From the NCBI GenBank assembly GCA_020851795.1, contig JADZCA010000117.1, positions 91,111 to 155,110 of the forward strand: a DNA stretch of 64,000 nt. Direction: 5' to 3'. Positions 36,606 to 44,862 of the stretch are shown in pieces. The position numbers and the translations under genes are program-made. The stretch comes from Planctomycetota bacterium (GTDB taxonomy: Bacteria; Planctomycetota; PLA2; JAEUHO01). Every line of letters starts with the position of its first letter. Position 1 is the first letter of the stretch. A model generated the notes under the pieces. That model did no database searches, was not told where the DNA came from, and was given only the letters and a program-made list of their open reading frames with translations.

Positions 36606-37688
36606 CTACGGCCGCGCGGCGCGGACGGCTTCGAGCCACCCGTGCCCGAAGCGCTGGTCGGGCTCGAGGTAGTGGCCCTCGCTCCACTCGTTCCACGAGG
36701 CCACGAAGACCAGCGGGTCGCCCAGCGGCGCGTCGGCGGCGAACCGGTGCGCGCGGGCGAGCGCCTCGGAGAAGCGCTCGGGGTGCTCCCCCACGACGAC
36801 GGGCGACCACGGGTACTTGTCGGGCCGACGGGGCCCGAAGTCGGCCCCGCGCGGCGAGGCGTCCCATCCCGTCGCCACCGACGGGACGTAGGGCAGCCCC
36901 GCCGCGCGCGCGACCCCCGCCCACTCGCCCGCGCGGCGCGCCGCGCAGGTGGCGTAGTCCTGCAGGAACGGCCCCCGCCACTCGGGCAGGAGCACGTAGT
37001 GCGTGACGCTGTCGAAGCCGACGTCGCGCACCGCCCCGACCACCTCCGCCGACGGCTCGATCGCCGCGAGGTGCACGTCGGGCAGCCCGAGGTCGCGCAG
37101 CCGTCGGCGCGCCGCGCGCACGGCCTGCGCGGCCTGCTCGAGCCCGAGCTCCTTGACGAAGAACGTGGAGTCGAAGATCGAGAAGTAGGGCCGCCCCGCG
37201 ACGCGCAGGTAGTTCGGCCGCACGAAGTAGCGCTCCGCGACGAACGTGACGAGCGCCACGAAGTCGGCGACGTCGGACGGCACGAGCCGCTCGCCCTCGA
37301 TCACCGGCGCGTCCGCCCGCCGCACGGGGAGGACGCGCCGCGGCATGCGGTTGGCCCACATCACCGCGAACGGCGTCGCGCGCCCGACCTCGGAGCCGAG
37401 GAAGCCGAGGTCGAGCGCGTCCTCGAACACCCGCTTGCCGCGGCACCAGAAGAGACCGTGGACGAACGCGTCCACGCCGTGCGCGCGCCCGAGCGCGACC
37501 CGCCGCCCGACCTCGACGGGGTCGCGGTCGTCGTAGGCGCCGAGCAGCGGCACCTTCGGCTGCGCGTGCCCGGGGAAGCGCGGCGTGCAGCCGGCGACCA
37601 GCTCCCACTCGGTGAAGCCGGGGTGGAACGACGCGTCGCGCTCGGGGATCGGGTGCCAGCCCGGGTAGACGTAGGCGGCGACGGTCAT
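36606..37688 (-). CDS. WbsX-like / glycoside hydrolase family 99-like protein
   Basis: 360 residues, no signal peptide. Motifs are YVYPGWHPIPERD, FTEWELV, HGVDAFVHGLFWCRGKRVFEDAL, MWANRMPRR and WNEWSEGHYLEPD, which match the WbsX family of GH99-related proteins found in O-antigen and capsule clusters. The final N-E-W/E-x-x-Y-x-E pattern contains the acidic residues expected for glycan cleavage or transfer. Its partner pathway is not evident from the neighbours. Confidence 0.8.
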   Translation of the reverse strand: MTVAAYVYPGWHPIPERDASFHPGFTEWELVAGCTPRFPGHAQPKVPLLGAYDDRDPVEVGRRVALGRAHGVDAFVHGLFWCRGKRVFEDALDLGFLGSEVGRATPFAVMWANRMPRRVLPVRRADAPVIEGERLVPSDVADFVALVTFVAERYFVRPNYLRVAGRPYFSIFDSTFFVKELGLEQAAQAVRAARRRLRDLGLPDVHLAAIEPSAEVVGAVRDVGFDSVTHYVLLPEWRGPFLQDYATCAARRAGEWAGVARAAGLPYVPSVATGWDASPRGADFGPRRPDKYPWSPVVVGEHPERFSEALARAHRFAADAPLGDPLVFVASWNEWSEGHYLEPDQRFGHGWLEAVRAARP

Positions 37689-37730
37689 CGCGCGGGGCCC
37701 GCGCCGGGCGTCCGGGCCGCCCCGGGCGCG

Positions 37731-39905
37731 TCAGCGGTCCTCGGGGGGGCGCAGCAGCAGGCGCACGCCCGCGTCCACGCGCTCGTTGGCGCGGTCGGCG
37801 GCGAGCACGAGCCCCGCCGCGGCCACGCGGCGCGTGGCGTCGAGGTCGCGACGGAACTCCGCCACGAACTGCGCGTAGCCCTCGGTGCGGAAGCGCTCCA
37901 TCTCCTCGGCGACGTCTTTGCGCAGGCGCTCCTGCAGCTCGGGCGTGAGGTCCACCCGGCCGCCGTTGGCGCGCCCGATCTCGGCGACGCGCCGCGCCTG
38001 GTAGCGCATCTTCCAGTCGTCCTCGTCGTGCGCCGCCCGCACCATCGGGTTGCGCAGGTCCCACAGCAGGGCCCGCATCGCGTCGCCCTGCACGAACACC
38101 GCCACGGTGGCCTTCGAGGGGAGCGCGCGCATCGTCGCGCGGAAGTCGTCCGACGCCGCGACGCTGGGCGGCGCGCCGGGCCCGCCGCGCATCACGCGCA
38201 GGACCTCGAGGAGGTACTCCTCGCGCGTCGCGAGCACGAGGTGGCGGTCGTAGACCTTGTAGGCCGGCTGGTAGAGCGCGTACTCCGCGGGGACCACGTC
38301 CATGCGCAGGCGGCTGTACTGGATGCCGTCGGGCGACGTGACGGGCTCGGGCGCGCGGAAGCCGAGCGCGGCGACGCGGTCGGCGAGGAACTCGTCGGCG
38401 TCCTCCTGGCGCGAACCGTCGCGGATGCGCACGATGAACGCGAAGGCCGGCACCGGGACCGGGTCGCCCTCGAGGTACCACGTCTTGTACATCGCGTCGG
38501 TGAACACCGACGGGATGCGGGCGACGGCGACCGCGGTGGTCGAGCCGACCTGCTCGGCGAGGTCGTCGAGGAAGCCCTCGGCGTCGTCGTAGCCGGTCAG
38601 GCCGTCGGCGCGGCGCCTGGCACCGATCTCGCGCACGCGGTTGGTCACGAGGCGCTGGTCGGCCTTGGAGAGGTTGCCGTACAGCGCCCGGAGCAGGGCC
38701 CGGGGCGGCGTCCGGACCTGCGCGACGAGCGCGGTGTCCTTGGCCGGGATGAGGCGCAGGACGCTGCCCTGGTCCACGGGCTCGGGGTCGAGGTCGTAGG
38801 TCGCCGCGACGTCCTTGAACGTGCGCAGCGTCTCGCCGCGGTAGCGCACCTCGGCGCGCGCGAGGACGCCGTCGTCGAGCGGCTGCACGGTCGCGGAGGC
38901 GCGGTCGAGCGCCGTCACCGCGACGAACTTGCCGAGGAACGCGCTCCACGCGGACGCGCTCTCGTCGGAGAAGAGGCGGTTGAGCCAGGAGTGCAGCCCG
39001 GCGAGGTCCATCGAGGCGGCGAGCGCGCCGTCGGGACGGTCCACGTCGAAGCCCTCGCGGTCCACGAGCCGCTCGCCCTCGCCGCCGCCGAGCGCCTTCG
39101 CCTTGAGCGCGAGGTCCTCGGCGTTGCTGATCGCGATCACGTCCTTGACGCGCGCGACCCACCACACGTTCATCGGGCCGACCTCGAAGCCACCCTCGCA
39201 GGTCTCGCGCTTCCTCGCCGCGCGACGGTCGAGGAGCTCGACGCGCAGGAGGCCGTCCGAGGTCGCGGTGAGCTCGAGGTCGGGGCGCGCGACGGCGCGT
39301 TCGCGCACGAAGTCGTGCCGCACGGCCTCGAAGGCGAACTTGACCACCGGCGTCACGCGCGTGAGCAGGAGGATCTCGCGCCAGCGCGGCGGGCCCTGCC
39401 GCGGGTTGCCGCCCGGGCACCACCGCCCGGCGGCGACGACGTCCCCCGCGAGCAGGTCGCGCTCGACGCGGAAGTCGGGGCTGCCGAAGACGACCCCCTC
39501 GAGCGCGCGCAGCGGCTCGGGGATCGAGTCGTTGATCTGCGCTTCCTGCTCGGGGATCCGGTCGAAGGCGCGGAGCAGCGTCTCGCCCCGCTCGCCGACG
39601 ACGACCTTGGACGGGTCGAGCGCGGGGTGGATCGGGTGGTCCACCACGTTGCGCTGCACCCAGCCCGACGCGCGCAGCTCCTTCCACGACGTGCGGTAGA
39701 CGAAGTCCACGTCGGCCGGGACCAGCGCCTCCACCCGGTCCACGCGGCCCTCGAACGGCCAGTACGCGAACCAGGTGAAGCCCGCGAGCCCCACGACGAC
39801 GAGCACGAGCAGCGTCACGACGAGGCGCCGCAGCCAGCGCCGGCGACGGCGCGGGGCGGGACCGGGGACGGGGGCGCGCGCCGGCGCGGGGCGGGACGAG
39901 ATCAC
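37731..39905 (-). CDS. Membrane-anchored hypothetical protein
   Basis: 724 residues from a GTG at 39905. A Pro/Arg-rich N-terminus precedes one transmembrane helix (about residues 28-48), and the remainder is predicted periplasmic. The C-terminal domain has Arg/Glu-rich helices. I do not recognise the family. Features seen are VPADVDFVYRTSWKELR just after the membrane, then alternating strand/helix segments. It may be a planctomycete-specific envelope protein. It diverges from the aminotransferase gene across about 295 nt. Confidence 0.6.
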   Translation of the reverse strand: MISSRPAPARAPVPGPAPRRRRRWLRRLVVTLLVLVVVGLAGFTWFAYWPFEGRVDRVEALVPADVDFVYRTSWKELRASGWVQRNVVDHPIHPALDPSKVVVGERGETLLRAFDRIPEQEAQINDSIPEPLRALEGVVFGSPDFRVERDLLAGDVVAAGRWCPGGNPRQGPPRWREILLLTRVTPVVKFAFEAVRHDFVRERAVARPDLELTATSDGLLRVELLDRRAARKRETCEGGFEVGPMNVWWVARVKDVIAISNAEDLALKAKALGGGEGERLVDREGFDVDRPDGALAASMDLAGLHSWLNRLFSDESASAWSAFLGKFVAVTALDRASATVQPLDDGVLARAEVRYRGETLRTFKDVAATYDLDPEPVDQGSVLRLIPAKDTALVAQVRTPPRALLRALYGNLSKADQRLVTNRVREIGARRRADGLTGYDDAEGFLDDLAEQVGSTTAVAVARIPSVFTDAMYKTWYLEGDPVPVPAFAFIVRIRDGSRQEDADEFLADRVAALGFRAPEPVTSPDGIQYSRLRMDVVPAEYALYQPAYKVYDRHLVLATREEYLLEVLRVMRGGPGAPPSVAASDDFRATMRALPSKATVAVFVQGDAMRALLWDLRNPMVRAAHDEDDWKMRYQARRVAEIGRANGGRVDLTPELQERLRKDVAEEMERFRTEGYAQFVAEFRRDLDATRRVAAAGLVLAADRANERVDAGVRLLLRPPEDR

Positions 39906-40200
39906 GGGGCCCACCCTACCCGGCGGACGGCGCACCGCGACGCCGTACCCCCGGAGGGCGGGGTCGTGACGGTCGGGGGAGGCGGGATCGGCCACGTCCC
40001 TCCGACGACGACCGTGGCGTCCTCCGTCCGCGCGACCGGTCGGTCGGTCGGGACGCCGGACGGAGGCGGGCCCGCGGCGGTCGCGAACGACGAGCGGCGA
40101 CGAGCGCCGATCGCGCGTCAGGCCGCGGTCGGAGCGCGCCGCCGCGGCGGGCCGAGGCGGGGCGGGTTCGGCAGTGGCCGTGATAGCCTTCGGCCGCGTC
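39906..40200. other. Divergent intergenic region
   Basis: About 295 nt between divergent genes. It includes a short GGTC-type repeat (ACCGGTCGGTCGGTCGG, around 40041-40057) and GC-rich inverted repeats. No gene or convincing promoter hexamers are seen. Confidence 0.35.
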
Positions 40201-41394
40201 ATGCCCGCCTTCGCCCGCCACGCCGGTCACCTGCGCGAGTCCGCGACGATGCGGATCATCGGCCGGGCCAAGGCGATGAAGGCCGCCGGGGTGGACGTCG
40301 TCTCGTTCGGCGCCGGGGAGCCCGACTTCGACACCCCGGCGCACGTCCGGGAGGCGGCGATCCGGGCGATCCAAGAGGGGTTCACCAAGTACACCCCGGC
40401 CGCCGGGATCCCGGAGCTGCGCGAGGCGGTGGCGCGCAAGTTCACGGCCGACGGCCTCGCGGTGGGCCCCGACCGCACGCTCGTCGGGATCGGGGCGAAG
40501 AGCGTGCTCTTCGACGCGATCACGGTGCTCTGCGAGGAGGGTGACGAGGTCGTCGTCTTCGCGCCGTACTGGCTGTCCTACCCCGAGATGGTGGCGAGCA
40601 CGGGGGCGGCGACGGTGGTCGTGCCGACGACGCCGGCCGACCGCTACGTGATCGACCCGGACCGGTTCCGCGCGGCGCTGACGCCGCGGACGAAGCTCGT
40701 GATCCTCAACTCCCCCGGCAACCCGACGGGGACGGTGCAGCCCGACGAGGTGCAGCGCGAGGTCGGGCGGATCGCGGCCCGACACGGCGTGTGGGTGCTG
40801 TCCGACGAGATCTACGAGCACCTCGCCTACGCCCCGGCGAAGTTCACGTCGTTCGCCCGCCTCTGCCCCGACGCCGCCGAGCGCACGATCCTCGTCAACG
40901 GCACGTCGAAGGCGTACTCGATGACGGGCTGGCGCATCGGCTACGCGGCGGGCCCGAAGGACCTCGTGGACCGGATGGTGTGCCTCCAGGGCCACGCGAC
41001 GAGCGGCCCGCCGGGCATCTGCCAGCGCGCCGCGCTCGCCGCGCTCACCGGCCCCACCGACGAGATCGAGCGCATGCGCCGGGCGTTCGACGCACGCCGT
41101 CGTCTCATGGTGGACGCGCTGCGCGCGATCCCGGGCGTCGACTGCCCGGTGCCCGACGGCGCGTTCTACGCGCTCGCCGGCGTCTCCTCGTTCCTGGGCC
41201 GGCGCGCGGGCGGCCGCACGCTCGGCGACGTCTCGGCGCTCGCCGAAGCGGTGCTCGAGGAGGCCAAGGTGGCGGTGATCTCGGGCGAGCCGTTCGGGGC
41301 GCCCGACGCGATCCGGCTCTCCTACGCGTGCAGCGAGGACACGATCCGCAAGGGCATGGACCGGCTCGCGGCGTTCTTCCGCGGGCTCGCCTGA
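40201..41394 (+). CDS. Aspartate-type aminotransferase (class I, fold type I PLP)
   Basis: 397 residues from ATG 40201; an upstream GTG frame extension is possible. Motifs are FGAGEPDFDTP, NSPGNPTGT, SDEIYEHLAY and NGTSKAYSMTGWRIGYAAG, where the Lys binds PLP. These match the bacterial Ib aspartate aminotransferases, which transaminate aspartate with 2-oxoglutarate and sometimes prephenate or aromatic acids. The substrate cannot be fixed from sequence alone. Confidence 0.9.
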   Translation: MPAFARHAGHLRESATMRIIGRAKAMKAAGVDVVSFGAGEPDFDTPAHVREAAIRAIQEGFTKYTPAAGIPELREAVARKFTADGLAVGPDRTLVGIGAKSVLFDAITVLCEEGDEVVVFAPYWLSYPEMVASTGAATVVVPTTPADRYVIDPDRFRAALTPRTKLVILNSPGNPTGTVQPDEVQREVGRIAARHGVWVLSDEIYEHLAYAPAKFTSFARLCPDAAERTILVNGTSKAYSMTGWRIGYAAGPKDLVDRMVCLQGHATSGPPGICQRAALAALTGPTDEIERMRRAFDARRRLMVDALRAIPGVDCPVPDGAFYALAGVSSFLGRRAGGRTLGDVSALAEAVLEEAKVAVISGEPFGAPDAIRLSYACSEDTIRKGMDRLAAFFRGLA

Positions 41395-41399
41395 CGCCG

Positions 41400-41621
41400 A
41401 TGGCGCCGGGCGGGGAGCCCGCGCTCGAGGAGGGCGTGGACTACGTCGTCGAGCGCGGCTTCGTGGTCTTCACGGCGCGCTACCTGCTGCGGCGGGGCCA
41501 CTGCTGCGGCTCGGGCTGCCGCCACTGTCCCTACGACGCGCAGGGTCGCCCGCGCCCCGAGGCGGTCGCGGCGATCGCGGCCGCCGAGCTTCGACGCAAG
41601 ACGAAGCCGCCCGCGACGTAG
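41400..41621 (+). CDS. DUF5522 family small Cys-rich protein
   Basis: 73 residues from ATG 41400, 5 nt after the aminotransferase stop. The core FVVFTARYLLRRGHCCGSGCRHCPYDAQG is the DUF5522 signature, with four closely spaced Cys (CCGSGCRHC) suited to metal or Fe-S binding. The function is unknown. The stop TAG is the first triplet of a bidirectional inverted repeat. Confidence 0.85.
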   Translation: MAPGGEPALEEGVDYVVERGFVVFTARYLLRRGHCCGSGCRHCPYDAQGRPRPEAVAAIAAAELRRKTKPPAT

Positions 41622-41705
41622 CCCGCCGAGCTCACGAGAGGCGAGGCGAGGCGAGCGCCCGACGCGCGTCGGGCCCCGGGCGGGGCTCGCGGATCCGGCG
41701 GGCTA
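41619..41705. terminator. Bidirectional inverted repeat carrying both stop codons
   Basis: Arms TAGCCCGCC (41619-41627) and GGCGGGCTA (41697-41705) contain the stop codons of the two convergent genes. Inside lie the hairpin GCCCGACG-CG-CGTCGGGC and CGAGC/GCTCG. The 15-mer GCCCGCCGAGCTCAC at 41621-41635 recurs at 12998 and 55006. Confidence 0.65.
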
Positions 41706-42416
41706 CGACTTCTTCCCGGTGGCGAGCTTCGTCGTCACCTCGCGCCGGACGCGGGCGGCGAGCCGCGGGCCGTGGTCGGTCAGGAACCGCTCGACGACCG
41801 TGCGGTCGCGCGACGCGAGGCTGCGCAGCGCCCACGACAGCGCCTTGACGACGTGATCGTGCCGGTCGTCCACGAGCCGCGCGCACACGCGCACCGACGG
41901 CTCGACAGGCGAGGTCGCGCGCAGCGCCGCGCGCTGGAACGCCGTCGCGACGGTCGCGAGCGCCGCCCGGCGTCGCCACGGGTCCCGCGAGCGCGCCCAC
42001 GCCTCGAGCACGGAGGGGGCGAGGCTCCCCTTTGCGTACAGGGGCCCGGACAGCGTGGAGCAGAACGTGTCCACCGCCGCCCAGTTGTCGTTGCCGTCGG
42101 CGAGCGTCGCGAGCGCCTCCGCACGAAGACCGTCGCGCGCCGCCGGGACGGCGCCGAGCAGCTCGTAGGCCACGAGCCGCGCGTCGTGGTTGCGCTGCGC
42201 CACGAGCGCGTGGGCGACGTCGAGCGCGCGGGCGGGCTCCGCCCGGAGCGCGCGGGCGTGCGACCGCGCGATCCGCCGCACGTCGGGCACGGTGCACCCG
42301 AGGTGCGTCAGGTTCGTCGTGGCGTACTCCTCGGCCATGAACGCCGCGCGCCCGGCGCTCCCGACGGCGCGGAGCTCCTCGACGATGGCGCGGGCGGTCG
42401 CGGTCGCGGGACGCAC
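41703..42416 (-). CDS. AlkD-like DNA alkylation repair protein
   Basis: 237 residues of paired helices (ALK/HEAT-like repeats), GTG start. Motifs include YMAEEYA-like FMAEEYATT, LGCTVPDVRRIAR, LADGNDNWAAVDTFCS (the Trp/Asp region) and VVKALSWALR with W and R as in AlkD. AlkD glycosylases excise N3- and N7-alkylpurines without base flipping. The first residues are degenerate, so the exact start is uncertain. Confidence 0.85.
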   Translation of the reverse strand: MRPATATARAIVEELRAVGSAGRAAFMAEEYATTNLTHLGCTVPDVRRIARSHARALRAEPARALDVAHALVAQRNHDARLVAYELLGAVPAARDGLRAEALATLADGNDNWAAVDTFCSTLSGPLYAKGSLAPSVLEAWARSRDPWRRRAALATVATAFQRAALRATSPVEPSVRVCARLVDDRHDHVVKALSWALRSLASRDRTVVERFLTDHGPRLAARVRREVTTKLATGKKS

Positions 42417-42447
42417 GTCGAGAGCCTACGCCACGCGGCCCCGCGGG

Positions 42448-43569
42448 CTACGAGCCGATCCGCTCCAGCTCGCGGGCGGCGGCGGCGGCGACGGTGGCGT
42501 CGCCGGTGTAGCGCGCGGCGGCCTCGAGGTGCGGGCGCGCGGCCGCGGCGTCGTGGGAGAAGCGCGAGAGGAGGATGCCGCGGCCGAAGTGCGCGAGCCC
42601 GGCGCTGCGGCTCGACGGGTAGACCTCGAGGAAGGCGCCGAAGGCCTGCAGCGCGTCGGCGAACCGGCGCCGCTCCTCGAGCCAGAGCGCCATCCGCAGG
42701 AAGTCGGTCTCGGGCAGCGAGGGCGTCCGCCCCTCGCGCAGCATCGCCGACAGGCCGTCGGCCGCGGCCTCCCAGCGGCCCGCGCGCCACATCCCGAGCA
42801 CGTCCACCTCGTCGGTGGGCGCGCGGGTCCCGCCCGAGAGCGTGCGACCGCCGCCGTACGGGTCGGTCTGCACCCACGGCGCCCGCGTCGCCGGGCGCGG
42901 GGGCGCGGCGCGCGCGCCGACGAGCGCCGCGGCGGGCGCGCTCGCGCGCAGGAACGGCCGCAGCACGAGGCAGAGCAGGAGGCCCGCCGCGAAGCCGCCG
43001 AGGTGCGCGCCGTGCGCGACGCCGCCGAGCACCGTGCGGTCGAAGAGGAACGGCACGAGGTCGTTGAGGACGAACCAGAGGCCGATGACCCACGCGGCCT
43101 TCACGTAGACGATCGTGACGACGTAGAACCAGACGAGGAGCTTGACGCGGTTGCGCGGGAACGCGACGACGTAGAGCCCCTGCACGCCGCTGATCGCCCC
43201 CGACGCGCCGAGGCTGGGCACCGCCGAGGACGGGTCGGAGACGCCGTGGACGACCGTCGCGACGAGCCCCGTGGCGAGGTAGGCGGCGAGGTAGCCGAGC
43301 CGCCCGAGCCGCGCCTCGACGTTGTCGCCGAAGATCCACAGGAACAGCATGTTCCCGAGCAGGTGCATCCAGTCGCCGTGCAGGAACATGCTCGAGAACG
43401 CGGTCTGCAGGCTCGGCGCCGACGGGACGTACGCCCAGCGCTCGACGATCCCCTCGTCGCGCCCCGACTTCTGCACGAGCACGAACACGAGCACGTTCGT
43501 CGCGATCAACGCCCAGTTGACCCACGGCGTGCGGTGCTCGTTGGGCTCGTCGCCGATCGGGATCAGCAT
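42448..43569 (-). CDS. Rhomboid-family serine protease with TPR-like tail
   Basis: 373 residues. The rhomboid core (about 15-215) has FLHGDWMHLLGNMLFLWIFG, the catalytic Ser in GASGAISGV and the catalytic His in HGAHLGGFAAG. About six membrane helices are visible. The tail (240-373) is soluble and helix-rich with TPR-like repeats (YPSSRSAGLAHFGRGILL). Rhomboids cleave membrane proteins within or near the bilayer; the tail may bind a partner. Confidence 0.88.
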   Translation of the reverse strand: MLIPIGDEPNEHRTPWVNWALIATNVLVFVLVQKSGRDEGIVERWAYVPSAPSLQTAFSSMFLHGDWMHLLGNMLFLWIFGDNVEARLGRLGYLAAYLATGLVATVVHGVSDPSSAVPSLGASGAISGVQGLYVVAFPRNRVKLLVWFYVVTIVYVKAAWVIGLWFVLNDLVPFLFDRTVLGGVAHGAHLGGFAAGLLLCLVLRPFLRASAPAAALVGARAAPPRPATRAPWVQTDPYGGGRTLSGGTRAPTDEVDVLGMWRAGRWEAAADGLSAMLREGRTPSLPETDFLRMALWLEERRRFADALQAFGAFLEVYPSSRSAGLAHFGRGILLSRFSHDAAAARPHLEAAARYTGDATVAAAAARELERIGS

Positions 43570-43649
43570 CGAAGGCGGATCCTACCCGGGCGACGGGCGC
43601 CGTGCGCCGCCGACGGCCCCGGAGGGTCGCCGGCGGCGCGCGAGGGGGC

Positions 43650-44807
43650 TCAAGCCCCGGCGCCGGCCTTCACCGCGTCGCGGACGATGTCGCCGACCTC
43701 GTCGCACTTGTACGCGCCCGCCTTGAGCGAGCGGATGCGGCCGGTCTCGATCACGTGACGCACCGCGTTCTCGATGCGGCGGGCGGCCTTGGCCTCGCCG
43801 AGGTGCTCGAGCATCATCCGCGCCGCCTCGATCGCGGCGATCGGGTTCGCGGAGTTCTGCCCGCGGTACTTCGGCGCCGAGCCGTGGATCGGCTCGAACA
43901 TCGAGATCTTGCCCGGGTGGATGTTGCCGGAGGCCGCGATGCCGAGCCCGCCCTGGATCATCGCGCCGATGTCCGTGATGATGTCGCCGAACAGGTTCGG
44001 CGTGACGAGCGTGTCGAACCACTCGGGGCTCTTGACCATCCACATGCAGGCCGCGTCGATGTAGGCGTGGTCCTGCTCGATCTCGGGGTACTCCTTGCCG
44101 ACCTCGGCGAAGGTGCGGGTCCAGATGTCCTGCGCGCGGATCGCGTTCGCCTTGTCCACGAGCGTGAGGCGGCGCTTCTTGTTGCGCTTCTTGCAGACCT
44201 CGTAGGCGTAGCGGATCACGCGCTCGACGCCCTGGCGCGTGTAGATCATCTCGGCGATCGCGACCTCGTGCGGCGTGCCCTTGCGGTGGATGCCGCCGAG
44301 CCCGGCGTACGCGTCCTCGGTGTTCTCGCGGACCACGACCATGTCCACGTCGGCCGGCTTCTTGTCCTTCAGCGGGCACAGCGCCTCGTGGTAGAGGCGG
44401 ATCGGGCGCAGGTTGACGAAGAGGTCGAAGGTCTGGCGCACGCCCCAGATGATCTGGCGCTCGAGGAAGCCCGTCTCGACGCGCGGGTCGCCGATGGCGC
44501 CGAGGAAGATGGCGTCCATGCGGCCCATCTCCTCGAGGGCCGCGGCCGGCATCGCCTCCTTCGTCGCGAGGTAGTGGTCGGCCCCGTAGGGGTAGACCTT
44601 GCGCTCGACGAGGAAGCCGTCGATCTCGGCGACCGCGTCGAGGACCTTGAGGCCCTCGCGGACGACCTCCTCGCCGATGCCGTCGCCGGGGAGCACCGCG
44701 ATGCGGTGCGTGCGGGGCGCCTTGCCCCCGCCCTTGCCGGTCGCCTTGGACGGCTTCGCCGTCGCCGCCGCCTTCGCCGGAGCCTTGCTCGTCGCCGCCT
44801 TGGCCAT
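43650..44807 (-). CDS. Isocitrate/isopropylmalate dehydrogenase family protein
   Basis: 385 residues from ATG with GGAGGG upstream. Residues 1-32 form an Ala/Lys/Pro-rich tail; the enzyme proper begins at HRIAVLPGDGIGEEV. Other motifs are VRENTEDAYAGLGG, DKANAIR, NLFGDIITDIGAMIQGGLG and EPIHGSAPKYRGQNSANP. These fit 3-isopropylmalate dehydrogenase (LeuB) or a close relative such as a tartrate/homoisocitrate dehydrogenase. A fused aconitase-family enzyme lies 2.4 kb upstream on the same strand, which supports a leucine-type pathway, though a histidine kinase gene intervenes. Confidence 0.8.
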   Translation of the reverse strand: MAKAATSKAPAKAAATAKPSKATGKGGGKAPRTHRIAVLPGDGIGEEVVREGLKVLDAVAEIDGFLVERKVYPYGADHYLATKEAMPAAALEEMGRMDAIFLGAIGDPRVETGFLERQIIWGVRQTFDLFVNLRPIRLYHEALCPLKDKKPADVDMVVVRENTEDAYAGLGGIHRKGTPHEVAIAEMIYTRQGVERVIRYAYEVCKKRNKKRRLTLVDKANAIRAQDIWTRTFAEVGKEYPEIEQDHAYIDAACMWMVKSPEWFDTLVTPNLFGDIITDIGAMIQGGLGIAASGNIHPGKISMFEPIHGSAPKYRGQNSANPIAAIEAARMMLEHLGEAKAARRIENAVRHVIETGRIRSLKAGAYKCDEVGDIVRDAVKAGAGA

Positions 44808-44862
44808 GGGACCCTCCGAGCCGCGCGCCGGGGGCTTCCCGGGCGGCGGAGGGCCCAAGGAA

